A stretch of DNA of 64,000 nt from positions 1 through 64,000 of the forward strand of contig NZ_JACIHE010000030.1 in the NCBI RefSeq assembly GCF_014198245.1, in the 5' to 3' direction. Numbering within the stretch: position 1 is the first letter of the stretch; each line of letters opens with the position of its first letter. Shown one piece after another: positions 9,722 to 20,280 of the stretch. A model generated the notes under the pieces. That model saw only the letters and a program-made list of their open reading frames with translations, did not search any database and had not been told where the DNA came from. The position numbers were made by a program, and so were the translations under genes. This stretch comes from Bradyrhizobium sp. cir1 (lineage in GTDB: Bacteria; Pseudomonadota; Alphaproteobacteria; Rhizobiales; Xanthobacteraceae).

Positions 9722-10230
9722 AGTCTTCGTGCACGATCCAAAAAAATGTGCAGCGATTTTCTAGAGCTTCGAACTGATGCAAGCCCTATGATCTCCTAAG
9801 CACTGGTAGAGTCCATTACTCGAGGAGCGCAATGGAACTTTGTGCTACCTAGGATGACTTTGTACCCTGATGGTGCATTCTTTATCGTACGATTAAGCAT
9901 GCAGTTTGGGGCAAGTTTACCTGAGCTGCTACCGGTTTGATGGACAGCGAGTTAAGCTAATCCCATCTTGCGCTCGAACTCAACCAGGCTGAGACAGCCG
10001 ATGTTGGAGCGCCTGCGGATCGTATTGTAGAATCGTTCGATGTAGTCGAACACATCGGCTCGCGCTTGGTCTCTGGGCCTGTAGGTTTTGCCTTCCGTCC
10101 GTTCGGTCTTGAGCGAGGAGAAGAAGCTTTCCATCGCCGCGTTGTCCCAGACATTGCCGGAACCGCCCATGCTGCAGACAATGCCGTGGTCGGCCATTAA
10201 ACGCTGGAACTGCTCGCTGGTGTACTGGGC

Positions 10231-11660
10231 GGATTCAAACGGTCGTCGCAACATCCTGAAGTTGGAGGTTGCGATGAAAGTTGTAATTCGACGTTCGGCG
10301 CGGTCAGGATGAGCGCCATTGCCATCGCAAGGCCGGCCGTCTGTGGCCGGAGGCGATGAACAGAATAGATTTTGGAAGGCGATTGCCACGGGGCAGGGCA
10401 GCGAAGATGCTGCGTTTGAGGTCGGCGTATCGCTACCTGTCGGAAGCAGATTGTTCCGAAAGGCTGGCGGCATGCCACCAGCGATTTTCAGATCTTCGGT
10501 CAAGCTTCTCTCCGGGCGCTACCTTTCATTGGCTGAACGCGAGGAAATCGCGCTTCTAAAGGTGCAGGGCCATTCCATACGGGAGATTGGGTGCCGCTTA
10601 GGACGGGCTGCTTCGACGGTCTCCCGTGAATTGCGGCGGAACACGGCCACCCGCGGCGGCGGGTTGGATTATCGGGCCACGACTGCCCAATGGCATGCAG
10701 ACCGATCTGCCCGCCGGCCCAAGCCGACTAAGCTTGCGCCCAACGCAGCCTTGCGCACTTATGTGGAGGAGAGACTTGCCGGCAGTGTTGTAGTGCCGAG
10801 CGGAGCTTGTATTGCTGGCCCCACCGTTCGGTGGAACGGCCGCCGGCATGGCCGACGAAAGGATCGACGATGGATCAAGGCATGGAGCGCCGAGCAGGTT
10901 GCCCGACGCTTGCCGATCGCCTTCCTGGGCGACAAGACAATGCGCATCAGCCACGAAGCCATCTATCAGGCTCTCTTCGTTCGGGGCCGCGGTGTACTAC
11001 GCAGCGAACTGACGGCCTGCTCGCGAGCCGGACGCGTGTTGCGCACACCCAGGGGGCGCGTACGTAGGCGGGGCAAGGGCTTTGTCTCGCCGGAGCTCAT
11101 GACCCGCTGAAGCGGCCGATCGAGCCGTGTCGGGCCGTTACCTCATCCTCGCTCGTGGCAGCTCGGGCGATCGGCACGTTGGTCGAACGCACGACGCGCT
11201 TCAAATGCTATTGCACTTCCCCGATTAGAGGGGCATGGCGAAGCTCCGCGCAAGAAGAGCGGACCTGCGCTTGCGGGACACGGGGCGGAACCCGTGCGTG
11301 ACGCGATCTCGCGCACCATCATCACTTTGCCCGAAGAACTACGTCGCACGCTGACTTGGGATCAAGGAGCCGAAATGGCTCAGCACGACCGCCTCAAGAT
11401 CGACGCGGGCGTCCAAGTCTTCTGCGACCCGCAAAGCCCTTGGCAGCGCGGCACTAACGAGAACGCCAATGGGTTGCTGCGGCAGTACTTTCCGAAAGGC
11501 ACAGACTTGGGCATCCAAGGCACCGACGAGATATCCGCTGTAGCAGCGGCCCTCAACGCCCGACCGAGAAAGACACTGGGCTGGAAAACGCCGGCAGAAG
11601 CGCTTGACGAGTTACTGTCATCAGTGAAAACAATTGCTGTTGCGACGACCGTTTGAATCC
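10231..11660 (+). mobile_element. IS30-family insertion sequence with perfect 22-bp terminal inverted repeats
   Basis: The left end 10231-10252 (GGATTCAAACGGTCGTCG then CAAC) is the exact reverse complement of 11639-11660. The element interrupts the IS3 orfB. It carries one transposase frame on the plus strand that is broken near 11105. Perfect ends with a broken gene suggest a recent but now immobile insertion. Confidence 0.88.
10319..11656 (+). pseudogene. IS30 transposase, frameshifted
   Basis: The N-terminus contains the IS30 HTH block LSGRYLSLAEREEIALLKVQ, SIREIGCRLGRAASTVSREL, and the middle block ISHEAIYQALFVRGRGVLR. The frame stops at 11110. The catalytic end resumes in another frame: LRRTLTWDQGAEMAQHDRLK, FCDPQSPWQRGTNENANGLL, TLGWKTPAEALDELL. 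The HWEGDL-type catalytic Asp segment lies in the disrupted part. Confidence 0.85.
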
Positions 11661-12269
11661 GTCCTGACTGTCCTGATCGGAGTGGTGCAACAGCGCGTCC
11701 GGCTTGCCGCGTCGCCAGACTGCCATCAGCAGGTCATTGGTCAGCAACTGAGCTGTCATGGCGGCGCTCATCGACCAGCCCACCACCCGGCGTGAAAACA
11801 GGTGCGATACTGCTGCGACATAGAGCCAGCCCTCGGCCGTCCAGAGATACGTAAAATCGGCAATCCACTTCTGGTTCGGCCGCTCTGCGGCGAACTGCCG
11901 ACCAAGGAGACTCGCCGGCACGATCTCGAGCTGCAGATCGCCGCTGTCCTTCGGCAAGCGACGGCTTCGCGGCCGTGCCCGCAAGCCTTGCAGCCGCATC
12001 AGCCGTTCGATTTGATGGAGGCCACAGTCCGCCCCATCGAAGAGCAGATCACGCCACACCCAGCGCGCACAATAGGTGCGATCACTCGCCATGAAGCTGG
12101 CCTTCACCTTGCCGCCGAGCTCTTCGTCGCTGCGGCATCTGGCGCTAGGTGAGCGATTCAGCCAGGCATGGAAGCCCGACCGCGACACCCCCAGCGCATC
12201 GCATAGCCATGCCACCGGCCAGATCGGCAGGTGCTTCGCGATGAAGACGAGCTTCATGTCGCTTCCTTC

Positions 12270-12741
12270 GCGTAGGCGACCTTCCTAAGAAACAGCCACT
12301 TGGCCCGAGTGACTTGGCACGTCGCCTCAGATTGGCGACGACACGGCTGCGATATTGTTCCTCGTAGCAATCAGCACCCGGATCTTTTTAGGTCATGCCG
12401 TGCCTCAGCGTATTGTAGAACAGGACCGCTATTTTGCGAGCGGTTGCCGTCACCGCCTTTGCGTTACCGGCGCGCAAAGCCGTCGATAGAATGCACCAAG
12501 CGCCGTATCGCTCCGCCCAACCGTCGTGGCTGCAAGCCGCAGCAGTGCCGCTGCTCGACTGGACGATCGTCGCGTGCGCGAAGACAGTATCTTGCCACCG
12601 GAGATCTTCTTTCACCCATTTGCGCAGGACGTTCTCATGGACATCCAGGTCGCGCCCGGCCTGCGCCACCGACATCCTACGCTCCCTAACGAGCTTGATC
12701 GCCTCGATCTTGAGCTCGCGACGGAACTTCCGTCTCTTCAT
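12270..12741 (-). pseudogene. IS3 orfA start fused to an IS110-like transposase tail
   Basis: From ATG 12741 the product begins MKRRKFRRELKIEAIKLVRE and DLDVHENVLRKWVKE, the IS3 orfA helix-turn-helix. It then switches to NAKAVTATARKIAVLFYNTL, which is the C-terminal pattern of IS110-type transposases, followed after a stop by DPGADCYEEQYRSRVVANL. The last codons before orfB (FLRKVAYAKEAT) look like orfA again. So an IS110 fragment is embedded inside orfA. Confidence 0.6.
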
Positions 12742-12801
12742 CGCCCACCTCCGGATTCATCAATCACCTAATCTCGGTATACATCAAACCGGCGGAGCTG
12801 G

Positions 12802-13169
12802 CGAGTGACTTACAGTCTACTGTCCAGTCAACCCCCAGCATTAATAGTTGAGCTGATGACAACAGCATGCCACGGATTGGCTAGTAACCGTCAAGTTGAT
12901 CAAAACTTCCTCCGAGTATGCGATGCAAATCGATAATCTAGCCTTTCCAGCGGCTAGGAACAAAGTCGTTTTTCGTCGGCTAGCGTTGCGCGGCGATCGC
13001 TCTGAAGCCGTTTGCGTCGAACTCGTCGTATTGCTTACGCGTTCGACGCGTAGCGAGCCTACATCTGCTGGATCAACGTGGCAAATGTCGTCATTGTCGA
13101 TTCCAACTTAATGCAGCGGCTTGAATGACGTTTGCTGCAAACCAAGATCTAGCTAAAAGGAGCATAGCC
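12802..13169. other. Spacer before the nitronate monooxygenase gene
   Basis: About 370 bp between the IS3 end and the next gene. No gene was recognised. An AAAGGAG ribosome site near 13156-13162 belongs to the downstream gene. No sigma-54 or NifA site seen. Confidence 0.35.
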
Positions 13170-14135
13170 GTGGCTGCGATTTCCGAGACCAGCAGGTTGC
13201 CGGATGCCCTTTCTTCCAGGCTCGCGTTACCCCTCATCATCGCGCCAATGGGCGATGTCTCTGGTGTGGAACTAGTTACTACCGTTTGCAAATCAGGAGT
13301 TATTGGCGCGTTTCCCACAACCAACGCCCGATCGGTCCAGGAACTTGATCATTGGCTAATCCGGATTGAGCAAGATCTCGCTAACCAGGATCAGCCAGTT
13401 GCGCCGCATTGCCCAACGCTTATGATGCGTCATCCGCGCTTCAAAGAGGACCTTGCCTGTCTCGTGCACCACAAGGCGGAGCTGGTTATCACTAGCGTCG
13501 GATCGCCGGCTCTTGCAATCGAATCCCTGCACAGAACTGGTTGCCTTGTATTGGCGGATGTCGCCTCGCTGCACCATGCGGAAAGAGCCATTGAAGCCGG
13601 TGCGGACGGGTTGATATTGCTCGCCGCTGGCGCCGGAGGCCACACCGGTTGGGCCAATCCATTCGCTTTTGTTCGCTCGGTCCGCAACATATTCGATGGT
13701 CCAATCATAATTGCGGGCGGTATCACAGACGGCATTTCGCTCGCGGCAGCGCGCGTCCTTGGATGCGATCTCGCTTGCATGGGGACTCGCTTCATCGCCA
13801 CGTGGGAGAGTATGGCAAGTGAGACCTATCGTCGGATGCTGGTCGATAGCACGCTCGATGACATCGTCTTGACCAGTGCATTTTGGGGCCTCAATGCAAA
13901 TGTGCTGCGGAGCTCAATCGTTGCGGCCGGTCTCGACCTCTCCCGGCTTGAGGAGTCAGTGTCCGAGACGCGCACGAAGCAGAAAAGTGCCAGGAATGAC
14001 CGCTGGACAAATATCTGGTGTGCTGGTCACTCAGTTTCAGGCGTGCGCTCGGTCATCGGCGCAGCCGATCTTGTGAAGGAACTCGCTGCACAATACGAGG
14101 CGGCGTTGGCGAACCTCGTTTGCGCTCGTAGGTGA
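13170..14135 (+). CDS. Nitronate monooxygenase / 2-nitropropane dioxygenase-family flavoprotein
   Basis: An FMN-dependent TIM-barrel enzyme whose characterised members oxidise alkyl nitronates to carbonyls and nitrite; close relatives include enoyl-reductase-like proteins. The 321-residue product shows the first strand LPLIIAPMGDVSG, LVLADVASLHHAERAIEAGA, the FMN phosphate loop LLAAGAGGHTGW, IIAGGITDG and GTRFIATWES. I chose GTG 13170 because AAAGGAG stands about seven bases upstream; an in-frame ATG at 13125 lacks such a site. Flanked by IS3 and IS4 debris, so it is a lone survivor. The physiological substrate is unknown. Confidence 0.82.
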   Translation: MAAISETSRLPDALSSRLALPLIIAPMGDVSGVELVTTVCKSGVIGAFPTTNARSVQELDHWLIRIEQDLANQDQPVAPHCPTLMMRHPRFKEDLACLVHHKAELVITSVGSPALAIESLHRTGCLVLADVASLHHAERAIEAGADGLILLAAGAGGHTGWANPFAFVRSVRNIFDGPIIIAGGITDGISLAAARVLGCDLACMGTRFIATWESMASETYRRMLVDSTLDDIVLTSAFWGLNANVLRSSIVAAGLDLSRLEESVSETRTKQKSARNDRWTNIWCAGHSVSGVRSVIGAADLVKELAAQYEAALANLVCARR

Positions 14136-14310
14136 TTAGGATAACGGTACCAGTCGGAATAAGTTTGGTGAGCGTCATCAACCGATGCAGATCGGACGAA
14201 GCAACGCGGCTAGTATTCCCAGAATAAGTTCATAGGCGCGCGGTCCTCCCGATCCTTGATTTGGTAGAGGTCGAGTAGCTTGTGACGATATCGCAGTATA
14301 GCGTTAACCA

Positions 14311-15847
14311 TCCGGTGAGGCTTTCAATTACCTATAACTTTGACCATTCGGACGGATCCGCTGGTCGGCGAAATCTGGAGTAGATCACTCGCGATTCCTT
14401 GCTGAGCACCTGATTCGCGAGGGGGTGCTCTATGGGGCTGAGATTAAGAGATCGATCTGCAACAGTCCGTTTGCGATCCTTGGAAGGTGAATGTTGGATT
14501 GATCGAGGGAGTGGTGGATGCGAGTTTAGGGACGCGCGGCTCGGCGACAGATTCCGAAAACTGCTCGCGCAGATTGGGAGCACCATAAGACAAAGCATTC
14601 CGCTCGTCTGCCAGAATTGGGCGAATACCAAGGCAGCCTATCGCTTCTTCTCTAATGAGCGGGTCCGCGAAGTGGACATTCTGGCCGGCCACTTCCAATC
14701 GACACGTGATCGTGCGCCGCCGCTGAAGGTCTCGTTCTTATGCTGCACGACACAACCGAGTTCAGCTATCAACGCGGGAAGTCAGAAGCGATCGGCATCA
14801 CCAAGAGTATAAACAGTGGACGGGATAAGGCGGGCCGGCCCAGATCGCATACTCCTGATGCATTCGAGCCTTGCGGTTACAATCGAAGGGCGGCCGTTAA
14901 GTTCTGGACAAGGAAAAAATTCAAGGGGACGGCAGCGCTTAAGAAGAAGGTCAATCCGACCCGGATTCCCATCGAGAAAAAGGAAAGCGTCCGGTGGTTG
15001 GAAAATCTCAAGAAGTCTACGCAACTCTTGGATCATCCGGGACGATGCATGCATATCGGTGATCGCGAGAGGGACATCTACGAGCTCTTCTGCGCAGCAC
15101 ACGAGGTCGGAACTCATTTCCTGATCAGGGCCTGCGGCGACCGCTTGGCTGTAGATGGGGGTCACACGATCGCCGGCGAAATGGACGAGGTCGCCGTCAA
15201 AGGCCCATCGCATCGAAGTCAGAGATAGTAACAGCGATCCCGACCAGGCCGTCTTGAACTTAGGTATCGCAAAATTTGCGTCCTGCCGCTGCTCGGAAAG
15301 CAGAAGTGCTATCCCGCTCTGACCCTGACGATGAGGGGGACACCGAAAAACAAAAAGAAGATCAATTGGAATCTGATCACCGACCTGCCTGTTGGTTTTC
15401 GCACCGACGCCATTTAGGAGCTCGAATGGTATGCTTTGAGATGGAAGATTGAGGTGTTCCCCAATATCCTCAAATCGGGCTGCACGGCTGAGGAGTCGAA
15501 GCTCAGGACCGCCCAGCGTCCGACCAATCTGATCTCGCTCTTTTGCATCCTGAGTTGCTGGGTCTTCTGGACGACGGTGCTACCGTTCCGCCCCGGACGC
15601 GCCGCCAACCCTCGTCGCTGACTGCGGCTGAAATCGGCGTGCTCGATCGGCTGGTCAACAACAAACCAAAAGCAAGAAAAACGCTCTCGCCCTATCTGAT
15701 CAAGATCGCCCGGCTCGGCGGGTATCTCGCCCGCGCCAGCGATCCGCCGGGCAATACCGTCATGTGTCGCGGACTGTCACGCCTCACTGACATCGCGCTG
15801 GGCGCTATGGTCCAGTAGAATTTGTGGGTAATTGAAAGCCCCACCGG
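14311..15847 (+). mobile_element. IS4-family (Tn5-type transposase) element with matched ends
   Basis: The left end CCGGTGAGGCTTTCAATTAC (14312-14331) and the reverse complement of the right end (CCGGTGGGGCTTTCAATTAC, about 15846-15827) differ at one base. They bracket a broken transposase on the plus strand. Copies of the right-end sequence recur at 49854-49875, and an internal piece recurs at 30085-30235. Confidence 0.8.
14432..15818 (+). pseudogene. IS4-family transposase, broken into several frames
   Basis: The N-terminus contains EFRDARLGDRF and SIPLVCQNWANTKAAYRFFS (Tn5-type DNA-binding domain). The next frame gives VLMLHDTTEFSYQRGKSE with the first DDE Asp and HIGDRERDIYELF with the second. 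A later frame gives WYALRWKIEVFPNILKSGC, the YREKK-like catalytic Glu region, and TAEESKLRT. The tail GLSRLTDIALGAMV ends at 15818. At least three frame breaks are visible, so it is not active. Confidence 0.8.
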
Positions 15848-15929
15848 AGGCCTACAGCATAGCAGCGTGGGAATGCATTCGACCGACGAGCGCTCAGGTT
15901 GTCTAGTAGTTTAAGCATGAATGAATATC

Positions 15930-16620
15930 GGAAGGCAGCCAGCGGCGATCGAACGTCTGCACGCACGCGATCTCACTGCCTTGGCACGTGGTCTTAAGTT
16001 CTGGCTCACGGTCTGGCGGGCGGATGCCGCCGAAATAAGCTAAGGCCCGAACGTACGAGGTGATCCAATCTGGTGCTCTGGCTGAGGCTGGCGTCGACGA
16101 GGTGTAGTTCGAGGCGCCTTGCGTCGCGACAAAGATCTGCTCGTTGCGCACTTCGCCCGTGAGCTGTCAACTTGAACAGAATGTCGACGAACAGCTTCGC
16201 GCCGGCGACATGAACCTTGGCGTAGGATCGGCTTAAGCCGGCTGGCCCATCCCTTGCGGCGTTCGCAGAAACCACGAATAGCTGAAACTGGCGGAGTGCG
16301 AACCGCAATGCTCCTCCCACAACAACGTCAGAGTGACGTTCCTCCGCCGGAGCTCGCGATGCGGAGCGCCCGATCCGGCCGCGGACGCTCGTCGCTCGAA
16401 TCGGATGGTGGCGAAAACAGCCGGTTCTCGAGCCGGGCGTCATCAAACTCCGGAGCGACGGCCAACTCAGGCCGGTCCGGCGCGTTCGCTTGAGTTATTT
16501 GTAGAATGAGCCGTGGGCCAGGCCGAGGTTGCGGGCAAGAGCGCGTTGCCACAAGCCCATGCTGTGGTGCAGGCACAAAACTTCGCGAATGTGACGCATG
16601 GATCGTCTCTCTGTTGGCAT
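15930..16620 (-). mobile_element. IS21-family IstA transposase remnant
   Basis: In shifting frames on the minus strand are HVAGAKLFVDILFKL, then GEVRNEQIFVATQGASNYT and APDWITSYVRALAYFGGIRP. These match the catalytic-core start of IstA (HVAGEKLFVDF, A-IFVA-LGASNYTY, W-AHVRAFEFFGG-P). Upstream, the N-terminal MRHIREVLCLHH segment is readable near 16600. The partner IstB was not found. Confidence 0.65.
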
Positions 16621-17034
16621 CTAAACCTCTGCGATTGGGCAAACGACCGAGCTACCTGGATGCAGACCGTCACCTAAACTACAATGATGCCTAGATTTTC
16701 ATTGATATGCTTGCATCTGCTCCTGCAGTTGTTTGTCCATACGCCAAGTGGGTCATCGTTCAGCACGAGCTTGCGAAAGACAGAGCGCGGGCGAGCGCAA
16801 CGCGCTGCTGATGGTCACTAGACTACGGACGGCAAGCCGGACCAGTCGAGCGCGCCCATCTGGTCCTGCCTCGGTCTCAAATTTGCTACAGCGGCGGATC
16901 CCGCGTTCGCAACGATGCGCCCTTCGCGCCCTTCACGAGGCGCTGCCTTACTCTCCTTCACTTTTGACTTGCGAAATGCCGGTCAAGCAGAGGGATTCTC
17001 TCTTTAACAAAAAACATCTATCGGTTGGCAGGGC
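16621..17034. other. Unassigned spacer between IS21 and IS5 remnants
   Basis: About 410 bp. A 125-codon plus-strand frame (16733-17110) is low in sequence character and overlaps the IS5 remnant on the opposite strand; I do not consider it a gene. Confidence 0.3.
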
Positions 17035-17130
17035 CTATTTCATGAATCGGACCCGACGGAACTGCTTGAGCTTACTGAGGCAACATTCCACGAGATGGCG
17101 CCGGGCATAGAGATGCTTGTCGACTGAAGG
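17035..17130 (-). mobile_element. IS5-family transposase fragment
   Basis: The minus strand reads KHLYARRHLVECCLSKLKQF followed by RRV, the C-terminal DDE signature of IS5/IS427-type transposases (Y--RH-VE--F--LK--R-VATRYDK). Only about 30 codons remain. Confidence 0.6.
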
Positions 17131-17350
17131 CCCTGCAAGGCCCCGCACACGTTACGAATACGTGTGCAAGTTCTTGAACGTTCCATCCAGAGCGAACTAA
17201 ATTGAACCGGCCGCAGCAAAGCAGCGGGACTAAACACCCGGCCTCGGCGGGTCGCGTTCAGATTCTCCTGACGACTTTTGCTCTATAGGCTGTCTCTGCC
17301 TTTATGGCTGCGCCACGTAAGGTGTAAATAGTGCGTCGTTAGAATGCACG

Positions 17351-18523
17351 TCAGACTCCGATGCCGCCGAGTCTGGCATGACCCTTGAAAAGGTTTCGCG
17401 CGATGGTGCGTCGTTGGATCTCGTCAGTGCCATCTTGGATGCGGTACATTCTAAGTTCGCGGTACCACCGCTCGATCGGCAGCTCCTTGGTGTAGCCGAT
17501 CCCGCCGTGGATCTGCATGACGCGATCAACGACCTTATCAGCGGTAATCGAACCCATTAGTTTCGCGATCGACGATGTGTGTCGCGCGTCGTGTCCGCTG
17601 TCCACCTGCCATGCAGCGAGCAGAGTAAGGTACTTCACCGCCTCGATTTCGACATGTGAGTCGGCAATCTGCCACTGGACGGCTTGGTATTGCGCGATGG
17701 GGTGTCCCATAGACACCCGTTTCTTCGAATGCTGGATCGCCATCTCGAGCAGGCGCTCCGATGAGCCCACGAGCAGCGAGGGGACTTCATACAGGCCGCT
17801 GCTAATCCATTTCATCGCTAACTGAAAGCCCCATCCCAGTTCGCCGACGATGTTGGAACTCGGTACACGGACGTCCTCGAAAACTAATGATGCTAAGCTC
17901 GCTTCGCCCATAGTGGCGATGGGTTGGGACCGCCAGCCCATCCCGCGGTCGACGAGAAAACAAGTGATGCCGCCCGACCCGCCCCTGCTCGGATCGGTGA
18001 CGGCAAACACGATCACGAAGTCGGCCTCATTTCCGCCGGAGATGAAGGTCTTTTCACCATTGATGATCCAATGGTCACCGTCTCGGACGGCGCGCGTGCG
18101 AATTGCACTGGCGTCTGAGCCGGCGCCAGACTCCGTGATCGCGAAGCAGCTGGCCCGCTCACCGTTGATCGTCGGAATGAGATATTGTTGCTTCTGGCTG
18201 TCTGTGCCGGAAAACAGGATGTTGTCACCGTATCCACCGAATCGAAACGGGACGAAGGTGCGCCCCCTTTCGATACAAGCGAGCGAGTTCATGATTGCGC
18301 CCAGTCCCGCACCGCCGTACTCTTTCGGAGTGGTGAAGCCCCAAAGGCCCGCGCTCTTCGCTTTCAGCTGTAGGTCTCGCAGCTGTCCCCGTTCGAGGCC
18401 GGGACGACCCTCGCGCTCGTTGCGGAGAACTTGCGTCTCGAGAGGAATGATTTCTTTATCGATGAACGAGCGAACAGAGTCCCGGAAAATGCGCTGTTCG
18501 TCGCTAAGTGAAAAATCGAGCAT
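17351..18523 (-). CDS. Acyl-CoA dehydrogenase
   Basis: A FAD-dependent alpha,beta-dehydrogenase of acyl-CoA esters, 390 residues, full family length. Seen: N-terminal helical domain (DFSLSDEQRIFRDSVRSFID), the FAD-binding middle strand CFAITESGAGSDASAIRTRA, WIINGEKTFISGGNEADFVI, and the C-terminal MQIHGGIGYTKELPIERWYR and RIQDGTDEIQRRTIARNL. The usual catalytic Glu of the Y-EGT motif is Asp here (QDGTDEIQ), as in some ACAD subgroups. It faces away from the CitE-like gene with a 1.75-kb gap. It probably belongs functionally with the CoA ligases and lyases of this region; the chain or ring substrate is unknown. Confidence 0.9.
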   Translation of the reverse strand: MLDFSLSDEQRIFRDSVRSFIDKEIIPLETQVLRNEREGRPGLERGQLRDLQLKAKSAGLWGFTTPKEYGGAGLGAIMNSLACIERGRTFVPFRFGGYGDNILFSGTDSQKQQYLIPTINGERASCFAITESGAGSDASAIRTRAVRDGDHWIINGEKTFISGGNEADFVIVFAVTDPSRGGSGGITCFLVDRGMGWRSQPIATMGEASLASLVFEDVRVPSSNIVGELGWGFQLAMKWISSGLYEVPSLLVGSSERLLEMAIQHSKKRVSMGHPIAQYQAVQWQIADSHVEIEAVKYLTLLAAWQVDSGHDARHTSSIAKLMGSITADKVVDRVMQIHGGIGYTKELPIERWYRELRMYRIQDGTDEIQRRTIARNLFKGHARLGGIGV

Positions 18524-20208
18524 GGTTTAGTTCCTAGGCGGGTATGGTGAGTGCTCTGCGAGGAAACTGCGCGTCAATGCCAGAGGCTTCCTCGACATCA
18601 TAATCTGCTGGTTCCGGAAGTGCCCGTGCTCTGCGAGCGGTCCTCCAACGCCACAATGTTCAGAGCCAAAGCGGTTATGCACGATGCTTGAGCTGAGTCC
18701 ATTGCGCGCGAATCTCCAAATGGATGGCTCGTGCCACCGGGTTACGTTGAGTACAGCTCTGGACGTTCTCGCACCCAGGGGTCTTGCGCTCTCGAGTGTC
18801 GTTACGAACGCGCGAGCATTCGGCGCGACCAGTCGGTAGTCAGGCAGTGGTCCAACTACAGGAGATCGGTCTGTGACCATCGGTTGGCGCCCGATCGAGC
18901 AGCTGCATGTTGAATTCAAAGGTAACCCGATCATCATCACGAGCATGCGGGTTTAAGCAAGCCATCTGATAACAAGGCGTTGTTACCACCGCTTAGGTAG
19001 CATCTTGATCACTTCCACCGTCGGGTTCGGTCGAATTTCCGACCAAAGCGGCACCAGGCACAACGGATGGATCGGCATCTGAAGGGTACGAGTTGTCGAC
19101 CGCAAGGTTCTTCCTATTGAGGCCCGCGTGCCACTTCTTGCCCGCGAGGCCAAGTTTGATCGACTGCGCGACGACGCCTGTCGCCTGCCGCACACCACAA
19201 ACTGCGTCGAGTTCGGAGGCAGATATTGTTCCAGTTTATGGATCGGATTAGTCTTCGAGCACCTGGATCCAGAGACAAGATTCGTTCCGCAGACGAGTTG
19301 AAATCGAGTCAAGATCGGGCGCAGAACCAATGTAATGACCTCTGCGCCTCGCCCAGCTACGGTCATGAGATGATCGTCGAGGTCGCGGCACGAATTCAAA
19401 TGCCTGCCGAATGGCGCCAAGCAGACCGTTGCTGTTGTCCTGAGCAATGACGCGCCCGGTCTTGAGCCGTCCACGGACCCCGTGAGACCAACTGCGTGGG
19501 CTGCATCGAGATACGTATCGGTGATCAGACAATGTTCGATTGGGCGAGCAGCATCCGAGGAATCGGCCCGCTGTTGCATTTCTTTCTCCACACTGGTCCG
19601 CCGCAGATGTGCAACCGGCACATCGACGGTCGAGGCTTTGCGACATTTGGCTGCAGATCTTAGGCAGCGCGGTCAGTCCAAGCGATTTAGCTCACTAATG
19701 CCCGCTTGGTCATCTACCAATTCAAATAGGGCTAGTTAATGCGTCCGCCGAGCTGAATTGATCGGAAGAGAGTGAACGAGGCCGCCGCCGCAATGTTTGA
19801 GGAGAGGTGGATGATGGTTGGTTTCTGTCTGAGAGGATATGAAGCTCCAGGCCACGCAGGTCGAAGCATTCATTCGTGCTTCCATGTATCTGCAAACAGA
19901 AGTCCGAAGCCCTCAAATGGAATAAGCCGGCCACCAGATTTTCATCGAACGCTTTCGCCACAAAAGTCGAGCACACTCTGCATCCAGCAAACCGTCCCGC
20001 TTTGAAGAAGGAGATCTCGATTACGGTAGCGCCGCAGAGCCTAGTATTCCGAACGAGGCGATTGTCTAATATAAATTAGATGCGTTCGGCCATGGGCTAG
20101 GGTAAGCCGTCAATGAGCATTGGGAGTTTGCAGCATGGTGTGGCCTCCTAATTCCGCGACATTTCCGGCGTTAGGCCCGATGTACGGCTGATTGTAAAGT
20201 CATCATGA
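18524..20208. other. Long gap with a decayed unidentified gene on the minus strand
   Basis: Between the acyl-CoA dehydrogenase and the lyase. On the minus strand at about 18983-19646, complementary frames join into one readable stretch (PIEHCLITDTYLDAAHAVGL..., RVIAQDNSNGLLGAIRQAFE..., QSIKLGLAGKKWHAGLNRKN). It looks like a frameshifted gene of about 220 codons that I cannot assign to a family. The remainder holds no supported feature. Confidence 0.4.
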
Positions 20209-20220
20209 GGCACATGTGCC
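20209..20220. promoter_or_regulatory. 12-bp perfect palindrome upstream of the CitE-like gene
   Basis: GGCACATGTGCC reads the same on both strands and lies 60 bp before the ATG at 20281. It could be an operator for a dimeric regulator. Chance occurrence of a 12-bp palindrome in a 64-kb window is not negligible. Confidence 0.3.
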
Positions 20221-20280
20221 CTTTCGATTGGGCGAGCGAGATGATATTGGTTAGCTCGTTGTCAGTTAGGAGCAAATGCC

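Larger units (their letters stand above)
9957..12257 (-). pseudogene. IS3 orfB transposase, split in two
   Basis: The first half (12257-11661) reads MKLVFIAKHLPIWPVAWLCD, then the DDE core NQKWIADFTYLWTAEGWLYV and DALLHHSDQ. The reading resumes at 10230 with QYTSEQFQRLMADHGIVCSM, NVWDNAAMESFFSSLKTE and ends KMGLA at 9957. The two halves join exactly at the HHSDQ-(GS)QYTS motif of the family. The gap is the IS30 element. It would be about 290 residues if rejoined. Confidence 0.85.
9928..12801 (-). mobile_element. IS3-family element, disrupted by an IS30 insertion and an IS110-like fragment
   Basis: Both ends carry a related inverted terminal sequence: ACCGGTTTGATGGACAGCGA near 9931-9950 and, on the other strand near 12800-12775, GCCGGTTTGATGTATACCGA. 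Between them the minus strand encodes orfA (start 12741) and orfB (start 12257) of an IS3-type transposase. orfB is split by an IS30 element (10231-11660), and orfA is interrupted after about 45 codons. The element is therefore inactive and records at least two later insertion events. Confidence 0.75.
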
